The notes under the pieces were generated by a model. That model did no database searches, was not told where the DNA came from, and was given only the letters and a program-made list of their open reading frames with translations. The translations under genes and the position numbers were made by a program. From CAXMQZ01 sp963707075 (lineage in GTDB: Bacteria; Acidobacteriota; Thermoanaerobaculia; Multivoradales; JAHEKO01), in contig CAVPOX010000002.1 in assembly GCA_963707075.1 (NCBI GenBank), positions 1,364,001-1,428,000 on the forward strand: a DNA stretch of 64,000 nt, read 5' to 3'. Positions 38,191-46,659 of this stretch are shown here, piece after piece; position 1 is the first letter of the stretch, and every line of letters starts with the position of its first letter.

Positions 38191-38424
38191 TCAAGCCAGC
38201 ACGGCAACTTCCCGCTCCAAGCGCATTCCGAGACGTTCTTCCTCGACCTCAGAGGCATTTCCGCTCCGCCAAGAGAAAAGGATTCGCCATTGATCCCTGA
38301 TCCGTATGCTGTACTGCCCGGCTCGATCTCCTTTGAGTCTCTCCAATCGATTCCCAGGTGGAACACGAAGCTCCCGTATGGCTTCGGCTGCGTTCAAGAT
38401 CAGGAGCTTTCGAACCGCTCGATT
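38191..38424 (-). pseudogene. HigB/RelE-type toxin remnant
   Basis: The minus strand reads RAVRKLLILNAAEAIRELR, then VPPGNRLERLKGDRAGQYSI and RIRDQWRILFSW, a diagnostic core of HigB-type mRNA interferases. An in-frame TGA (38425-38427) cuts off the first ~35 residues. After GNASE the normal C-terminus (DVEIVDYH-like) is replaced by unrelated residues, implying a frameshift. No HigA antitoxin is seen. It occupies the otherwise empty 435 bases between the kinase and the PQQ gene. Confidence 0.7.
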
Positions 38425-38567
38425 TCAACACCACCTGTACGGCGCTCGACTGTACGGTTGGGTAAGATCGGTCGGGGGCACTCGGAAATGTTGAATGGGT
38501 CCGCGACTGCAGATGCCTGGAACATCCAACCAGGGGTCGGCGTGCGGCTGGATAGGAGGGCATCGCC

Positions 38568-39920
38568 ATGAGACATTCGGAAACGGTCGGAGTCGCCTTT
38601 GGCGACACTCGGCATCGCACGCGGCCGCAGGGCCGGACACGCAGAACGCCACGACTGCTCGCGGCAACCACTCTGGTAGCCACCTGCGCCTGGGGCACGG
38701 TAGCCGCGGCCGACGACTGGCCCCAGTGGCAGGGACCGGATCGAAACGCCATGTCCCAGGAGACGGGTTTCCTCCAGACATGGACGCCGGAGGGGCCGCC
38801 CCTGGCGTGGAAGGTGGACGGGCTCGGTTTGGGCTACAGCACACCGTCGGTCGCCGCTGGGCGAATCCTGGGCATGAGCCATCGCGGCGGGGACGAGGTG
38901 GTCTGGGCGATCTCCGAGGCCGACGGCAGCCCGCTGTGGACGACGCGCCTGGGGCCGACCCTCGACCAGGACATGCCCCAGGGCAAGGAGGGATCCGGCT
39001 CCACGCCGACCGTCGACGGCGAGCGGCTATACGTCCAGGGACTCGCCGGGAACGTCGCCTGCCTGCGCCTCGAGGACGGCAAAATCGTCTGGCAGCGAAG
39101 CCTGCAGGAGGACTTCGACGCCCCACTGCCGACCTGGAGTTTCCGCGAGTCGCCGCTCGTCGATGGGGAGAAGGTCGTGATCACACCCGGCGGCCCGAAG
39201 GCGACACTCGTGGCCCTCGACAAGCAGACTGGCGAGACGATCTGGACAAGCCAGGTTCCCGGCAGTCCGGGGCCAGCCTACTCGTCCGCCATCGCGATCG
39301 ACTTCGACGGCCAGCGCCAGTACGTCCAGTTCACCGCGAAGGGGGTCGTCGGGGTGGCCGCGTCCGACGGGGCGTTTCTCTGGCGCTACGACGCGCCCGC
39401 CAATCCCAGCGGCATCAACATCTCCACGCCGCTTCACGACCGGGGGCGGGTCTTCGCGGCATCGGCCTACGGGACCGGTGGCGGCCTGGTGAAGCTGAGC
39501 CGTGGAGCCGATGGCGGCGTCGAGGCAGAAGAGGTCTACTTCACCAACAAGATGAAGAACCACCATGGCGGCATGATCCTCTTCGAAGGCGTCCTCTACG
39601 GCGCCAATGGCGGGAACTCGGGGGGATACCTGCTGGCTCTGGAATTCGAGACGGGAGAGGTTCTCTGGGATCAGCGTGCCGGCGGGCGCCTGGCGCCCAA
39701 GGGCTCGGTGGCGTTTGCCGACGGCCGGCTCTACTACCGTCTCGAGGACGGCCCAATGCTGTTGATCGAGCCGAGCGCGCAGGAGTACCTGGAGCGGGGC
39801 CGTTTCGAGCAGCCGCACCGCAGTGACCAGCCGGCCTGGGCACACCCCGTCATCGCCAACGGCAAACTGTACCTGCGCGATCAAGAGGTGCTGCTCGCCT
39901 ACGACATCAGGGCGAAGTGA
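38568..39920 (+). CDS. Secreted PQQ-type beta-propeller protein
   Basis: 450 residues. After a long basic leader (RRTPRLLAATTLVATCAWGTVAAA, arginine pair, possibly Tat) the mature protein starts DDWPQWQGPDRNAMSQETG, the typical opening of planctomycete/acidobacterial PQQ-like propellers. Blades recur as LVALDKQTGETIWTSQVPG and LLALEFETGEVLWDQRAGG. No quinoprotein dehydrogenase catalytic residues are evident, so a binding or assembly role is likely. It converges with the GH9 gene, with 42 bases between stops. Confidence 0.88.
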   Translation: MRHSETVGVAFGDTRHRTRPQGRTRRTPRLLAATTLVATCAWGTVAAADDWPQWQGPDRNAMSQETGFLQTWTPEGPPLAWKVDGLGLGYSTPSVAAGRILGMSHRGGDEVVWAISEADGSPLWTTRLGPTLDQDMPQGKEGSGSTPTVDGERLYVQGLAGNVACLRLEDGKIVWQRSLQEDFDAPLPTWSFRESPLVDGEKVVITPGGPKATLVALDKQTGETIWTSQVPGSPGPAYSSAIAIDFDGQRQYVQFTAKGVVGVAASDGAFLWRYDAPANPSGINISTPLHDRGRVFAASAYGTGGGLVKLSRGADGGVEAEEVYFTNKMKNHHGGMILFEGVLYGANGGNSGGYLLALEFETGEVLWDQRAGGRLAPKGSVAFADGRLYYRLEDGPMLLIEPSAQEYLERGRFEQPHRSDQPAWAHPVIANGKLYLRDQEVLLAYDIRAK

Positions 39921-39962
39921 CTTGCGACTTGCCGGGCCGGCGCTCGTGAACCTGATCGAGCC

Positions 39963-42281
39963 TCAGCGGCTCGCCTTGGTCAGGGCGTAGAGGTAAGCAT
40001 AGAGGGCCATCTTTCCGCGCATGGTCTGGCGGGGCGTGAACTCGGCATTGGCCCAGGAGTAGCGGGAGTTGAAGTGGCTCTCCTGCTCTGGCCAACCGCC
40101 CTCCTCCCAGTCGGGGTAGCCGCGGTCGGTGAACCAGCGTGGATTGGAGCCGTTGTGCGACCCGCTCCAGGGGTCCAGATTGTTATAGGGAGTGTGGCCC
40201 GGATGCAGCCCCGGCGTGCCGTCGTTGCGGCCCGAGGTGTAGCAGTTGACGATATGACGGCTGCCGAGGCCGGTCATCTCGACGATGTTGGAGGGGTTCC
40301 GGCCGAGACCCCAGTCCGCCTCCAGCACCATGGCGCGGTGGAAACGGGTCCTCTCGCCAACGTCTTCGGAAAGGGCGTGCGCCAGGATGACCAGCTGCAG
40401 GTTGTGTGCCGTACGCCAGTAGTTGCGGTTGGAGGAGCGGCGGGACGGTCGCAGGTCCATGTAGCGCACGTTGTTCTCGAGCGCCTGCCGGTGAATCGAT
40501 TCGCGCATGTGGGCCGCGAGCTCCGGTCGGTGACGCTCCCGGGGCGTGAAGAGGTAGGCCGCGGTGCCCCAGGTCTGCACCCAGCGATCCTCCTTCTCGA
40601 TCTCGGTCGGACCGTCCCTGGCGACGCTCTCCTCTGCCATCACCCTCTCCCAGGCACGGTCCCCGGTTACGTTGTAGAGGAAGGCCGCCGCCATCATCCG
40701 GAAGTCGCGACCGCGCATGACGGCGTCGCCGACATCCTGACGATCGTCGAGCTGCTGGTCGCCCTGCCGCTCAGCGAAGCGGAAGGCCGTTATCGCCTCA
40801 TCCCGGTAGCGCGACACGAGCTCGGGCTGTTCCGCGACGCGCAGGGCGTCCGCCAGCATCGCAGCGTTGGCGGCGTTGGCCCAGGCCGCCATGGTGGTGG
40901 TGCCGGCCTGGAACATGACGGTCCGCTCCTCCGACGGGTTGGTCAGGCCGTGGGCGTAGGCCTCACCATCGCGCAGGCGCAGGAAAAGGTCGACCTCGTT
41001 ACGCGCTTCGTCGATCAGGTCCGGGATGCCATTGCCGCTCTCAGCGATGCCGAGGTCGTCTTCGTCCAGTAGGCCGCCGCTGATCAGGTAGGGCAGCAGC
41101 AAGTCGTAGATGTTCGAGACATGGGCCAGGTGACGATCCCAGTCGAGGGCATCGGCGTGTCCGCCGTAGGCGTTCGGGTTGGTCGGATTGCCGGGTAGCC
41201 GGCGCCGCCGGAACATCGACTCCGCGGCAGGCTTGAAGTGAGGCTCGTCCCAGGTATCGCCGGGATGGTCATCCCATTCGGGATCGAACGGATCCAGGTC
41301 CGTAAGGTACACGGTGAAACCCTCGGGGTCCCTTCCCGGCAGGAAGCGAGGCCGACGCGGCACCGGCGTCATGCCCTCGGGATCCTCGCCGATGCGCATG
41401 TAGTAATAGCCACGCAGCGAGGTCGTGAAGGGCTTGCGCCAGACGTCTTCGCGGATCTCGAAATCGGTACTGCTGCCGACGCCGGCGACCACGAGCCTGT
41501 AGGTGCCCGGTAGCTCGAAGCCGGAGAAGTCGACGGTCCAGACGTCGGATCCGGTGAGGTCGCGCCCTTCCGCCTCGCCGGCGCTCTCTTGCCAGAACCT
41601 CACCTCACCAACGGGGTGGCGGTCGCCAGTTCGTGTGTCGTAGAGCCAGACGCGGTTGGCCTCGAACGTCGAGTAGTCCCGCGCGCCACCGTCGCCGAGC
41701 CACAGGTAGAGATCCGCCGCCTTGACCGGGCTGGTAGGCGTGTAGCCGATGAGGTTGACGTGGATCGCCTCCGATACGAACGTCTCGAGATCGAAGGTGA
41801 ACGACACGTTTTGCCGGTCTGAGTGGGTGCGCGGATCCACGTGCAGGTCGTAGGACGTGCCCGGCTTCAGCGTCTCGGGCAGACGCAGGAAGAGCCAGTG
41901 GTCGAGCTTGTAATTCCAGTCGTGGTCGGTGCCGTTGACCTTCGACTTGCGATGCACCGCCACAGGGGAAAGGCCCTGCGGCCCGTAGCGCTCGTCCGTT
42001 TCCGAGGTCAGCCTCCAACCGGCGCTCACCGCGGCCGCGCCGATGTCCAGCTCCTCGCCGTAGGAGACGAGTTCGTCGTCACCGGCCCCGTAGTCGTGGC
42101 CGCTGTAGGCACTGGGCCCGGTGCCGTCGTCGCGATAGAAGACCTCGCCGTCCCTGAAATGGACCATGAGGACCTGCTCGTCGACCGGGCGGACCTCCAC
42201 CAGCCGGGTCGCCCCCAAGAGGACGGGAAGCGCCAAGAAGGCACCACACATCAGCAACGCGCCGCGCGTCGCTCGCCGCAT
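39963..42281 (-). CDS. Secreted glycoside hydrolase family 9
   Basis: 772 residues. ATG at 42281 with GGAGAG upstream, opening the signal peptide MRRATRGALLMCGAFLALPV; in-frame starts up to 42356 also exist. An N-terminal Ig-like CelD_N domain (about 150-270) is followed by the (alpha/alpha)6 barrel: ESGNGIPDLIDEARNEVDLF holds the catalytic-base region and SRYSWANAEFTPRQT the catalytic acid Glu. Such inverting enzymes cut beta-1,4-glucans or related glycans. With the GH5 at 13 kb it shows a polysaccharide-degrading lifestyle. Confidence 0.9.
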   Translation of the reverse strand: MRRATRGALLMCGAFLALPVLLGATRLVEVRPVDEQVLMVHFRDGEVFYRDDGTGPSAYSGHDYGAGDDELVSYGEELDIGAAAVSAGWRLTSETDERYGPQGLSPVAVHRKSKVNGTDHDWNYKLDHWLFLRLPETLKPGTSYDLHVDPRTHSDRQNVSFTFDLETFVSEAIHVNLIGYTPTSPVKAADLYLWLGDGGARDYSTFEANRVWLYDTRTGDRHPVGEVRFWQESAGEAEGRDLTGSDVWTVDFSGFELPGTYRLVVAGVGSSTDFEIREDVWRKPFTTSLRGYYYMRIGEDPEGMTPVPRRPRFLPGRDPEGFTVYLTDLDPFDPEWDDHPGDTWDEPHFKPAAESMFRRRRLPGNPTNPNAYGGHADALDWDRHLAHVSNIYDLLLPYLISGGLLDEDDLGIAESGNGIPDLIDEARNEVDLFLRLRDGEAYAHGLTNPSEERTVMFQAGTTTMAAWANAANAAMLADALRVAEQPELVSRYRDEAITAFRFAERQGDQQLDDRQDVGDAVMRGRDFRMMAAAFLYNVTGDRAWERVMAEESVARDGPTEIEKEDRWVQTWGTAAYLFTPRERHRPELAAHMRESIHRQALENNVRYMDLRPSRRSSNRNYWRTAHNLQLVILAHALSEDVGERTRFHRAMVLEADWGLGRNPSNIVEMTGLGSRHIVNCYTSGRNDGTPGLHPGHTPYNNLDPWSGSHNGSNPRWFTDRGYPDWEEGGWPEQESHFNSRYSWANAEFTPRQTMRGKMALYAYLYALTKASR

Positions 42282-42412
42282 CAGGACTCTCCGTTCGAGG
42301 GTGGAGCGTTTCGTCTTCGTCATCACCAACTGGTCGCAAGAGCTCGAGCTCGGCATGGATGAGTGAGACTACGTTGCCTGGCCGAGGCGTCACTGCCGAG
42401 TGCCCAACAGGA

Positions 42413-42919
42413 TCAGTTCTGGTCGCTACGCTCGCGTTCCTCGAGAGTCTGGCGCAGCAGGTCCAACATGGCCCTGTCTTTGGAGCGCCCGGCAATCTCC
42501 TTACTGGCGATCACGCTCGCCAGCTTCAAGACCCGGATCTCCAGACCGTGAACCGATCGAGTGAGAGACTCCGGAAGCAGATCGTCGAAATCCTGCTCGG
42601 CTCCGATCGATCCCATAGCATCCAGACGACCCAGTCGCGTCCTCAGCAAGTGGTGCCCACCCCCTCTCAGGCGATCTATGTCGGGAGAGATCGAACGCCC
42701 GGCAGGATCGACGTATATCGCCTCGATATCGCGCAGCACCCCAGCGAGCCGGGTAAGGTTCTGCTCGTCGAGGGAGTAGACAATATCCAGATCGAAGGTT
42801 GAAACCGGTGCCCCTTCCAGAACCGCAGCTACACCTCCAACAACAATAAAGTCGACCTCACCCTCTACGAGAGATCGGAGAAGCTCGCCGAATCGAACCG
42901 GCCTCCGTATTTCAGCCAT
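42413..42919 (-). CDS. Minimal nucleotidyltransferase (AbiEii-like), probable toxin of a two-gene module
   Basis: 168 residues. VDFIVVGGVAAVLEGAPVSTFDLDIVY is the pol-beta nucleotidyltransferase motif (GG...DLD). The partner gene upstream overlaps it by 8 bases (ATGGCTGA). Family knowledge: such enzymes act in AbiE/MenAT-like toxin-antitoxin systems by adding nucleotides to tRNA, or as antibiotic adenylyltransferase relatives. The role as toxin is inference. Confidence 0.75.
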   Translation of the reverse strand: MAEIRRPVRFGELLRSLVEGEVDFIVVGGVAAVLEGAPVSTFDLDIVYSLDEQNLTRLAGVLRDIEAIYVDPAGRSISPDIDRLRGGGHHLLRTRLGRLDAMGSIGAEQDFDDLLPESLTRSVHGLEIRVLKLASVIASKEIAGRSKDRAMLDLLRQTLEERERSDQN

Positions 42920-43124
42920 GCCGCGGAGTCCAGAACGTGTCGACGAAGTCCTGAAGCACAGCGAGGCGCTCTTCGGGCTGCAGTGACAGAGACCACCGGA
43001 TCAAAGAACGATCGTGCTCGCCTGCATTGCCGGCTACTGTCGGCCTGGATGCTGGCCTTGCGTTCCCACCTTCCAGATTGCCGCGGGAAGCGTGGCTTCG
43101 GCTCTTGGGGCTCGGACCTGGCAT
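42912..43124 (-). CDS. Small partner (antitoxin-like) of the nucleotidyltransferase
   Basis: Up to 70 residues; the true start may be internal because the first ~35 residues are of low complexity. The conserved part is DRSLIRWSLSLQPEERLAVL, then QDFVDTFW. Its stop overlaps the nucleotidyltransferase start. The arrangement suggests an antitoxin or specificity partner. Confidence 0.55.
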   Translation of the reverse strand: MPGPSPKSRSHASRGNLEGGNARPASRPTVAGNAGEHDRSLIRWSLSLQPEERLAVLQDFVDTFWTPRHG

Positions 43125-43169
43125 TCGCTTTCAGTCTAGCATCGGGTCCATATGCCCAAGAGGAAGCAG

Positions 43170-43283
43170 GGAGTCATTTCAAGCTCGAAACGAATGGTGT
43201 CTTCTTGGCAGGCTCGGGACAAGCCCTCGCCTCGCTCGGGTTCGAACCCACGGTCCGCGTGAACGGACGCCGGTTTTCAAGAC
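43170..43283 (-). repeat. tRNA-Ser fragment with internal insertion, module B
   Basis: 43239-43283 reproduces the T-arm, variable arm and anticodon arm of tRNA-Ser on the minus strand (GGTTCGAACCCACGG, then GACGCCGGTTTTCAAGACCG). Left of the T-arm, 43170-43238 holds an about 70-bp sequence shared with 59199-59280 (GTCATTTCA, CTCGAAACGAA, GGCAGGCTCGGGAC, CCTCGCCTCGCT). Confidence 0.75.
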
Positions 43284-43296
43284 CGTTTCACGGCTT

Positions 43297-43430
43297 CCAA
43301 GCCAGACAAAAGTAGACAAAACAGGACCAAAGGAGACTAGTAACTCTCGACCTCCCCGGAAGATTTCCTTTTGTCTGGTCTTGTCCCAGTTTGTCTCGTT
43401 TGGGCTCCTCGGTGCACCCAATGAGTACCA
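43297..43430. repeat. Attachment-like module B: inverted repeat plus 11-bp-spaced heptamers
   Basis: CCAAGCCAGAC (43297-43307) and GTCTCGTTTGG (43393-43403) form the inverted repeat. Nine bases later TGCACCC (43413) and AGTACCA (43424) follow, 11 bp apart. The first heptamer is 136 bases from the tRNA anticodon complement, the same distance as in the module at 56231. Confidence 0.65.
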
Positions 43431-43440
43431 AAGGATCCAC

Positions 43441-43461
43441 GGCGGGCCACCAAGGCCCGCC
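43441..43461. terminator. Hairpin downstream of the MBL-fold gene
   Basis: Perfect 8-bp stem GGCGGGCC / GGCCCGCC with a 5-base loop, about 60 bases past the stop of the minus-strand metallo-hydrolase gene. No strong T-tract. Confidence 0.5.
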
Positions 43462-43521
43462 GAGATCTCCATATCCGAGTTTCGCACTCGCAGCCGCGAG
43501 TTCACGCGACGTTTGGTGTTC

Positions 43522-44811
43522 CTACTCGTCTCCTGGGTACTTAAACTCGCGTCCGAGCACTTCCCCCGCTTCCTCATAAATAGGGCGCAGAACGTCGTCG
43601 ACGTCCCAGGTGCCTCCAGCGATGAAGTCCGAATAGCCAAGCTCCCAGCCAAGCTTCTGGCTTGCAGCCTCGCGGTCGGCCAGGTCGGGCGGGATCGGTG
43701 GGGTCGCCTGAGGCGGCGACCAAGTCGCTTCCTCGACGACGGCCATTCGCTCACGGATTGCATCCTTGGTCACGTTCCAGACCATGAAGTCCTCGGCCAG
43801 ACTGAGCGGCCCGTCATAGGTTTTTTTGATGCGTTCATAAACGTCACCGGTGGTATCGAAGTCCTTGAAGAAGTGATAGGCGATCGCGTGGCGCGGCTTG
43901 ATCTCGCTCATGATCTTGCCGAAGGCCTCCGGTGCGGTGTGAATCTGGGTACCGACCATTAGCGCCGCCTCCGGGGTAAAACCCATCTTGTTGACGATGG
44001 CCGGGACTGACACGAAGCACTCGTGGATGGCCAGGTCGGCGTTCTGGGCGTAGTCGATGAACCACTGATTAGGATAGGTGTCGCTCGAAAAGACGAACTT
44101 CAGGCCATTCCATTCGAGGCTGTAGCTCACGGGTCCGTCAATGGCGTGGATTGCCGGCCACGACCGGATCGTCACCCCGTTCTCCTCGTAGACCACCTGA
44201 TTGACACCCTTGTAGTCGAACTCGTGAACCTCTACAGCCAATCCCCTGGTGTCCGTCATACCGAGGCGTCCCGCGACGTCCCAGGTGTACATCTCCTCCA
44301 TCTTCTGAATGGCGTACGCGGTACCGAGTTCGGGTATCGGACCACTGGGGCCCCAGATCTGCAGTGGCAGGTGGCGTCCCATGAGCGCCCCGCCAATGAA
44401 CATCTCACCGATGGCTCCAAAGTGGTCGCCGTGGAGGTGGCCGATGAAGATCTTGTTGAGAAAGTCGTAGGGGATCTGTAGCGACGAGATTCGCTCGGCT
44501 GAGCCCGATCCAATGTCGAAGAGAAACTTGTCGCCGTTACCGAGCTCGACCAGGAAGCAGGCGGCGGCTTGGGAAGCCCGCGTCGTCGGCATGCCAGTGC
44601 CACAGGCAATCACCCGCATCTCGTCGGGGTCTAGATCCTCGGTGTTGGGAACGTAGAAGTCCAGGGGCCGCGCCTTGACAGGCGACACCTGCTCCGTTGG
44701 GGTCGCCGCCACCAGCGAGATGAAGCCCACAGACACGGCAATGCCGGCAACCAGCCCTGCCGCAAACGTGAAACTTCTCCTTCTACTCTTGACCTTGTCT
44801 TTGCTCTGCAT
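43522..44811 (-). CDS. Exported MBL-fold metallo-hydrolase
   Basis: 429 residues. ATG at 44811 follows AGGAGGC and opens a signal anchor (SRRRSFTFAAGLVAGIAVSVGFISLVAA). Metal site GHLHGDHFG (HxHxDH), with further His/Asp in IHAIDGPVSY, SSDTYPNQW and the terminal AYHFF region. It resembles tRNase Z/arylsulfatase-like MBL enzymes of unknown substrate, including the GntH-like group. It is divergently transcribed from a TetR regulator with a palindrome between them, so it is probably its target. Confidence 0.85.
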   Translation of the reverse strand: MQSKDKVKSRRRSFTFAAGLVAGIAVSVGFISLVAATPTEQVSPVKARPLDFYVPNTEDLDPDEMRVIACGTGMPTTRASQAAACFLVELGNGDKFLFDIGSGSAERISSLQIPYDFLNKIFIGHLHGDHFGAIGEMFIGGALMGRHLPLQIWGPSGPIPELGTAYAIQKMEEMYTWDVAGRLGMTDTRGLAVEVHEFDYKGVNQVVYEENGVTIRSWPAIHAIDGPVSYSLEWNGLKFVFSSDTYPNQWFIDYAQNADLAIHECFVSVPAIVNKMGFTPEAALMVGTQIHTAPEAFGKIMSEIKPRHAIAYHFFKDFDTTGDVYERIKKTYDGPLSLAEDFMVWNVTKDAIRERMAVVEEATWSPPQATPPIPPDLADREAASQKLGWELGYSDFIAGGTWDVDDVLRPIYEEAGEVLGREFKYPGDE

Positions 44812-44876
44812 CACAAGCCTCCTGTCCTGCCCAGTCGCTGACACCCGAAGCCACGTCTGTACGCCGAGCTTGGTTA

Positions 44877-44920
44877 CTAGACGACAGCGTACAGTAGCAC
44901 ATTTGTACGGCACCGTCTAG
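44877..44920. promoter_or_regulatory. TetR-type operator palindrome
   Basis: Half-sites 44877-44892 (CTAGACGACAGCGTAC) and 44905-44920 (reverse complement CTAGACGGTGCCGTAC) match at 12 of 16 positions, with a 12-base spacer. It lies between the divergent MBL gene and tetR, and ends seven bases before the tetR -10 box. Confidence 0.65.
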
Positions 44921-44926
44921 CCCTGC

Positions 44927-44939
44927 TAGGATCTGACTC
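44927..44939 (+). promoter_or_regulatory. Leaderless promoter of the TetR gene
   Basis: TAGGAT at 44927-44932, seven bases, then the GTG start. No Shine-Dalgarno sequence. Confidence 0.5.
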
Positions 44940-45500
44940 GTGCCGGCCAAGAACAAGCAACCACGGAGGAAGAAGATCGACTGGCTCAGAGCAGCCCTCT
45001 CGGTCCTCGAAGCCGAGGGTATTCAAGGAGTCCGGGTAGAGCGGTTGGCACGGGATCTCAACGTCGCGAAGAGCGGCTTCTACTGGCACTTCAGGGATCG
45101 CCAGCAGCTGTACGATGACCTGGTCGACTACTGGGCGCGTGAGTTCACGCAAGCGGTGACCCAGAACGCCGAGCTTGCCTTGCTCCCCCCGGAAGAGCGG
45201 TTGCGGCGCACCTCGCAACTCATCTTCGATCACGATCTCAACCGGTTCGATCTGGCCTTCCGGGCCTGGTGCCAGGCCGACCCGGAGGTCCTTGCCCGTT
45301 TCAACCGAATCGAAGAGGAGCGTCTCGCCTGGCTCCGACAGATCTTTCGCGAGCTCGGGTTCAAGGGTGCCGATCTTGAGATGAGGGTCCGCATCTTTCT
45401 CGGCTACCACTCCTGGGAGCGATCCACGTTGCCGCCGCCGTCGAAGGAGCAGGCCAAGCGACTGATCAAGCGGCGAATCGAGTTCTTCCTGCGTCCCTAA
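44940..45500 (+). CDS. TetR-family transcriptional regulator
   Basis: 186 residues. Helix-turn-helix in residues about 10-55 (WLRAALSVLEAEGIQGVRVE, LNVAKSGFYWHFRDRQQLYD). The C-terminal ligand domain is of the TetR_C_33-like type (LARFNRIEEERLAWLRQIF). GTG start. Likely represses itself and the divergent metallo-hydrolase through the palindrome between them. Confidence 0.9.
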   Translation: MPAKNKQPRRKKIDWLRAALSVLEAEGIQGVRVERLARDLNVAKSGFYWHFRDRQQLYDDLVDYWAREFTQAVTQNAELALLPPEERLRRTSQLIFDHDLNRFDLAFRAWCQADPEVLARFNRIEEERLAWLRQIFRELGFKGADLEMRVRIFLGYHSWERSTLPPPSKEQAKRLIKRRIEFFLRP

Positions 45501-45674
45501 GTGGAAGCTTCGAGCAGACTGCACCCCCTATCCTTCCCCTCCGTGTTCGATCCAGATCGTCTCAGCCTGTTCCTAGACACCGCAAGACACTCGCCTGCAA
45601 CTCGGCGGAGTCGATCTCCCTTACACCCTTTCATGCAGCTGGCGACAAGTCTCGGCTTGCGCTACGCTCGGAAC

Positions 45675-46148
45675 ATGGATCGCAACGAGATTCTTCTCGT
45701 GCTGAAAGCGTTCGATGAGGAAGGTCTCGAGTACGTTCTGATAGGCGCGACGGCGATGGGTTTCCATGGCATCGTACGGGCCACCGAAGATCTCGACCTC
45801 TTTGTTCGAGCGACATCAGAGAATGTCGAAAGACTGAAGCGGGCTCTGCGGAAGGCCTATGCCGACGATCCCCACATCGATGAGATTTCCGCCGAAGACC
45901 TTCTGGGCGACTATCCAGCTGTTCGGTACTACCCGCCCAGTGGAGATCTCTACTTTGATGTCATGACTCGACTCGGCAGTGCCGTTGGATTTGACACTGT
46001 GGAGTCAGAGAGCATCATCGTCGATGGAATCCGCATTCGGGTTGCGACCCCAGCCGCGCTCTACCGGCTGAAGAAGGACACAGTCCGGCCGCTGGACCGC
46101 CAGGACGCGGAGGCCTTGAAGCAACGCTTTCACCTGGAGGATGAGTAG
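45675..46148 (+). CDS. Minimal nucleotidyltransferase, second copy type
   Basis: 157 residues from ATG 45675; the frame is open upstream to 45501 but that part lacks protein character, and TACGCT six bases ahead of the ATG could be a -10 box. LEYVLIGATAMGFHGIVRAT, then EDLDLFV, is the nucleotidyltransferase motif. The last 8 bases overlap the next gene (ATGAGTAG). The enzyme is distinct in sequence from the one at 42413. Confidence 0.78.
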   Translation: MDRNEILLVLKAFDEEGLEYVLIGATAMGFHGIVRATEDLDLFVRATSENVERLKRALRKAYADDPHIDEISAEDLLGDYPAVRYYPPSGDLYFDVMTRLGSAVGFDTVESESIIVDGIRIRVATPAALYRLKKDTVRPLDRQDAEALKQRFHLEDE

Positions 46149-46392
46149 CTTGGCAGTCGAGAAGTTCCGTTCGGGAGAGGCGATGAACGCCGCTCCCGTC
46201 ACGGTCACGCGGGAGAGTGGGTTCGATCGTTTTGTCAGGCACTGCGCCCGCTTCTGGGAGCTCGCTCCCCGGGTCTATCCGCGGGGAGTGGTGAAGTTCC
46301 GGTCTTTGGACGAAGCTCAGCGAGCTCGCGCCGAAATTGCCAAGAGGAACGCTCGCGGAAGACCAGACGGTGCCGCCGGAGGCCGAGACTAG
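46141..46392 (+). CDS. Small partner of the nucleotidyltransferase at 45675
   Basis: 83 residues with a conserved-looking core (VTRESGFDRFVRHCARFWEL, then RVYPRGVVKFRSLDEAQ). Overlaps the nucleotidyltransferase stop by 8 bases. Probable antitoxin or accessory protein of a two-gene module. The first ATG of the frame is used; a second at 46183 is possible. Confidence 0.65.
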   Translation: MSSLAVEKFRSGEAMNAAPVTVTRESGFDRFVRHCARFWELAPRVYPRGVVKFRSLDEAQRARAEIAKRNARGRPDGAAGGRD

Positions 46393-46472
46393 TCGTCAAG
46401 CTGCGCCACCCTGGCTCGGGGGTTCTCCCTCAAGGAAACTCGGGGGGCAAGCGCTCGGGCCGCGAAAGGCTT

Positions 46473-46606
46473 CCAAACCAGACAAGAGCAGACTAGACGG
46501 GACCAAAGGAGACCAATAGCCACCGACCTCCTTGGGAAGTCTCTCTTTGTCTTGCTTTGTCCCGAGTAGTCTGGTTTGGGCTCCTCGGTGTACCAAATGT
46601 GTACCA
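46473..46606. repeat. Attachment-like module C (tRNA core lost)
   Basis: CCAAACCAGAC (46473-46483) and GTCTGGTTTGG (46569-46579), then nine bases, then TGTACCA (46589) and TGTACCA (46600), 11 bp apart and perfect. The region to the left, where a tRNA-Ser fragment would be expected, has been replaced by unrelated sequence after 46392. Confidence 0.7.
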
Positions 46607-46644
46607 TGAGAGCGTGATCTCCGTAGCCCATTTCTGTCCGAGGG

Positions 46645-46659
46645 TACAATTCCCCTGAG
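46645..46659 (+). promoter_or_regulatory. Leaderless kinase promoter, copy 3
   Basis: TACAAT at 46645-46650, nine bases, then TTG. Flanks match copy 56404 closely (GGGTACAATTC, CCTGAG). Confidence 0.6.
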
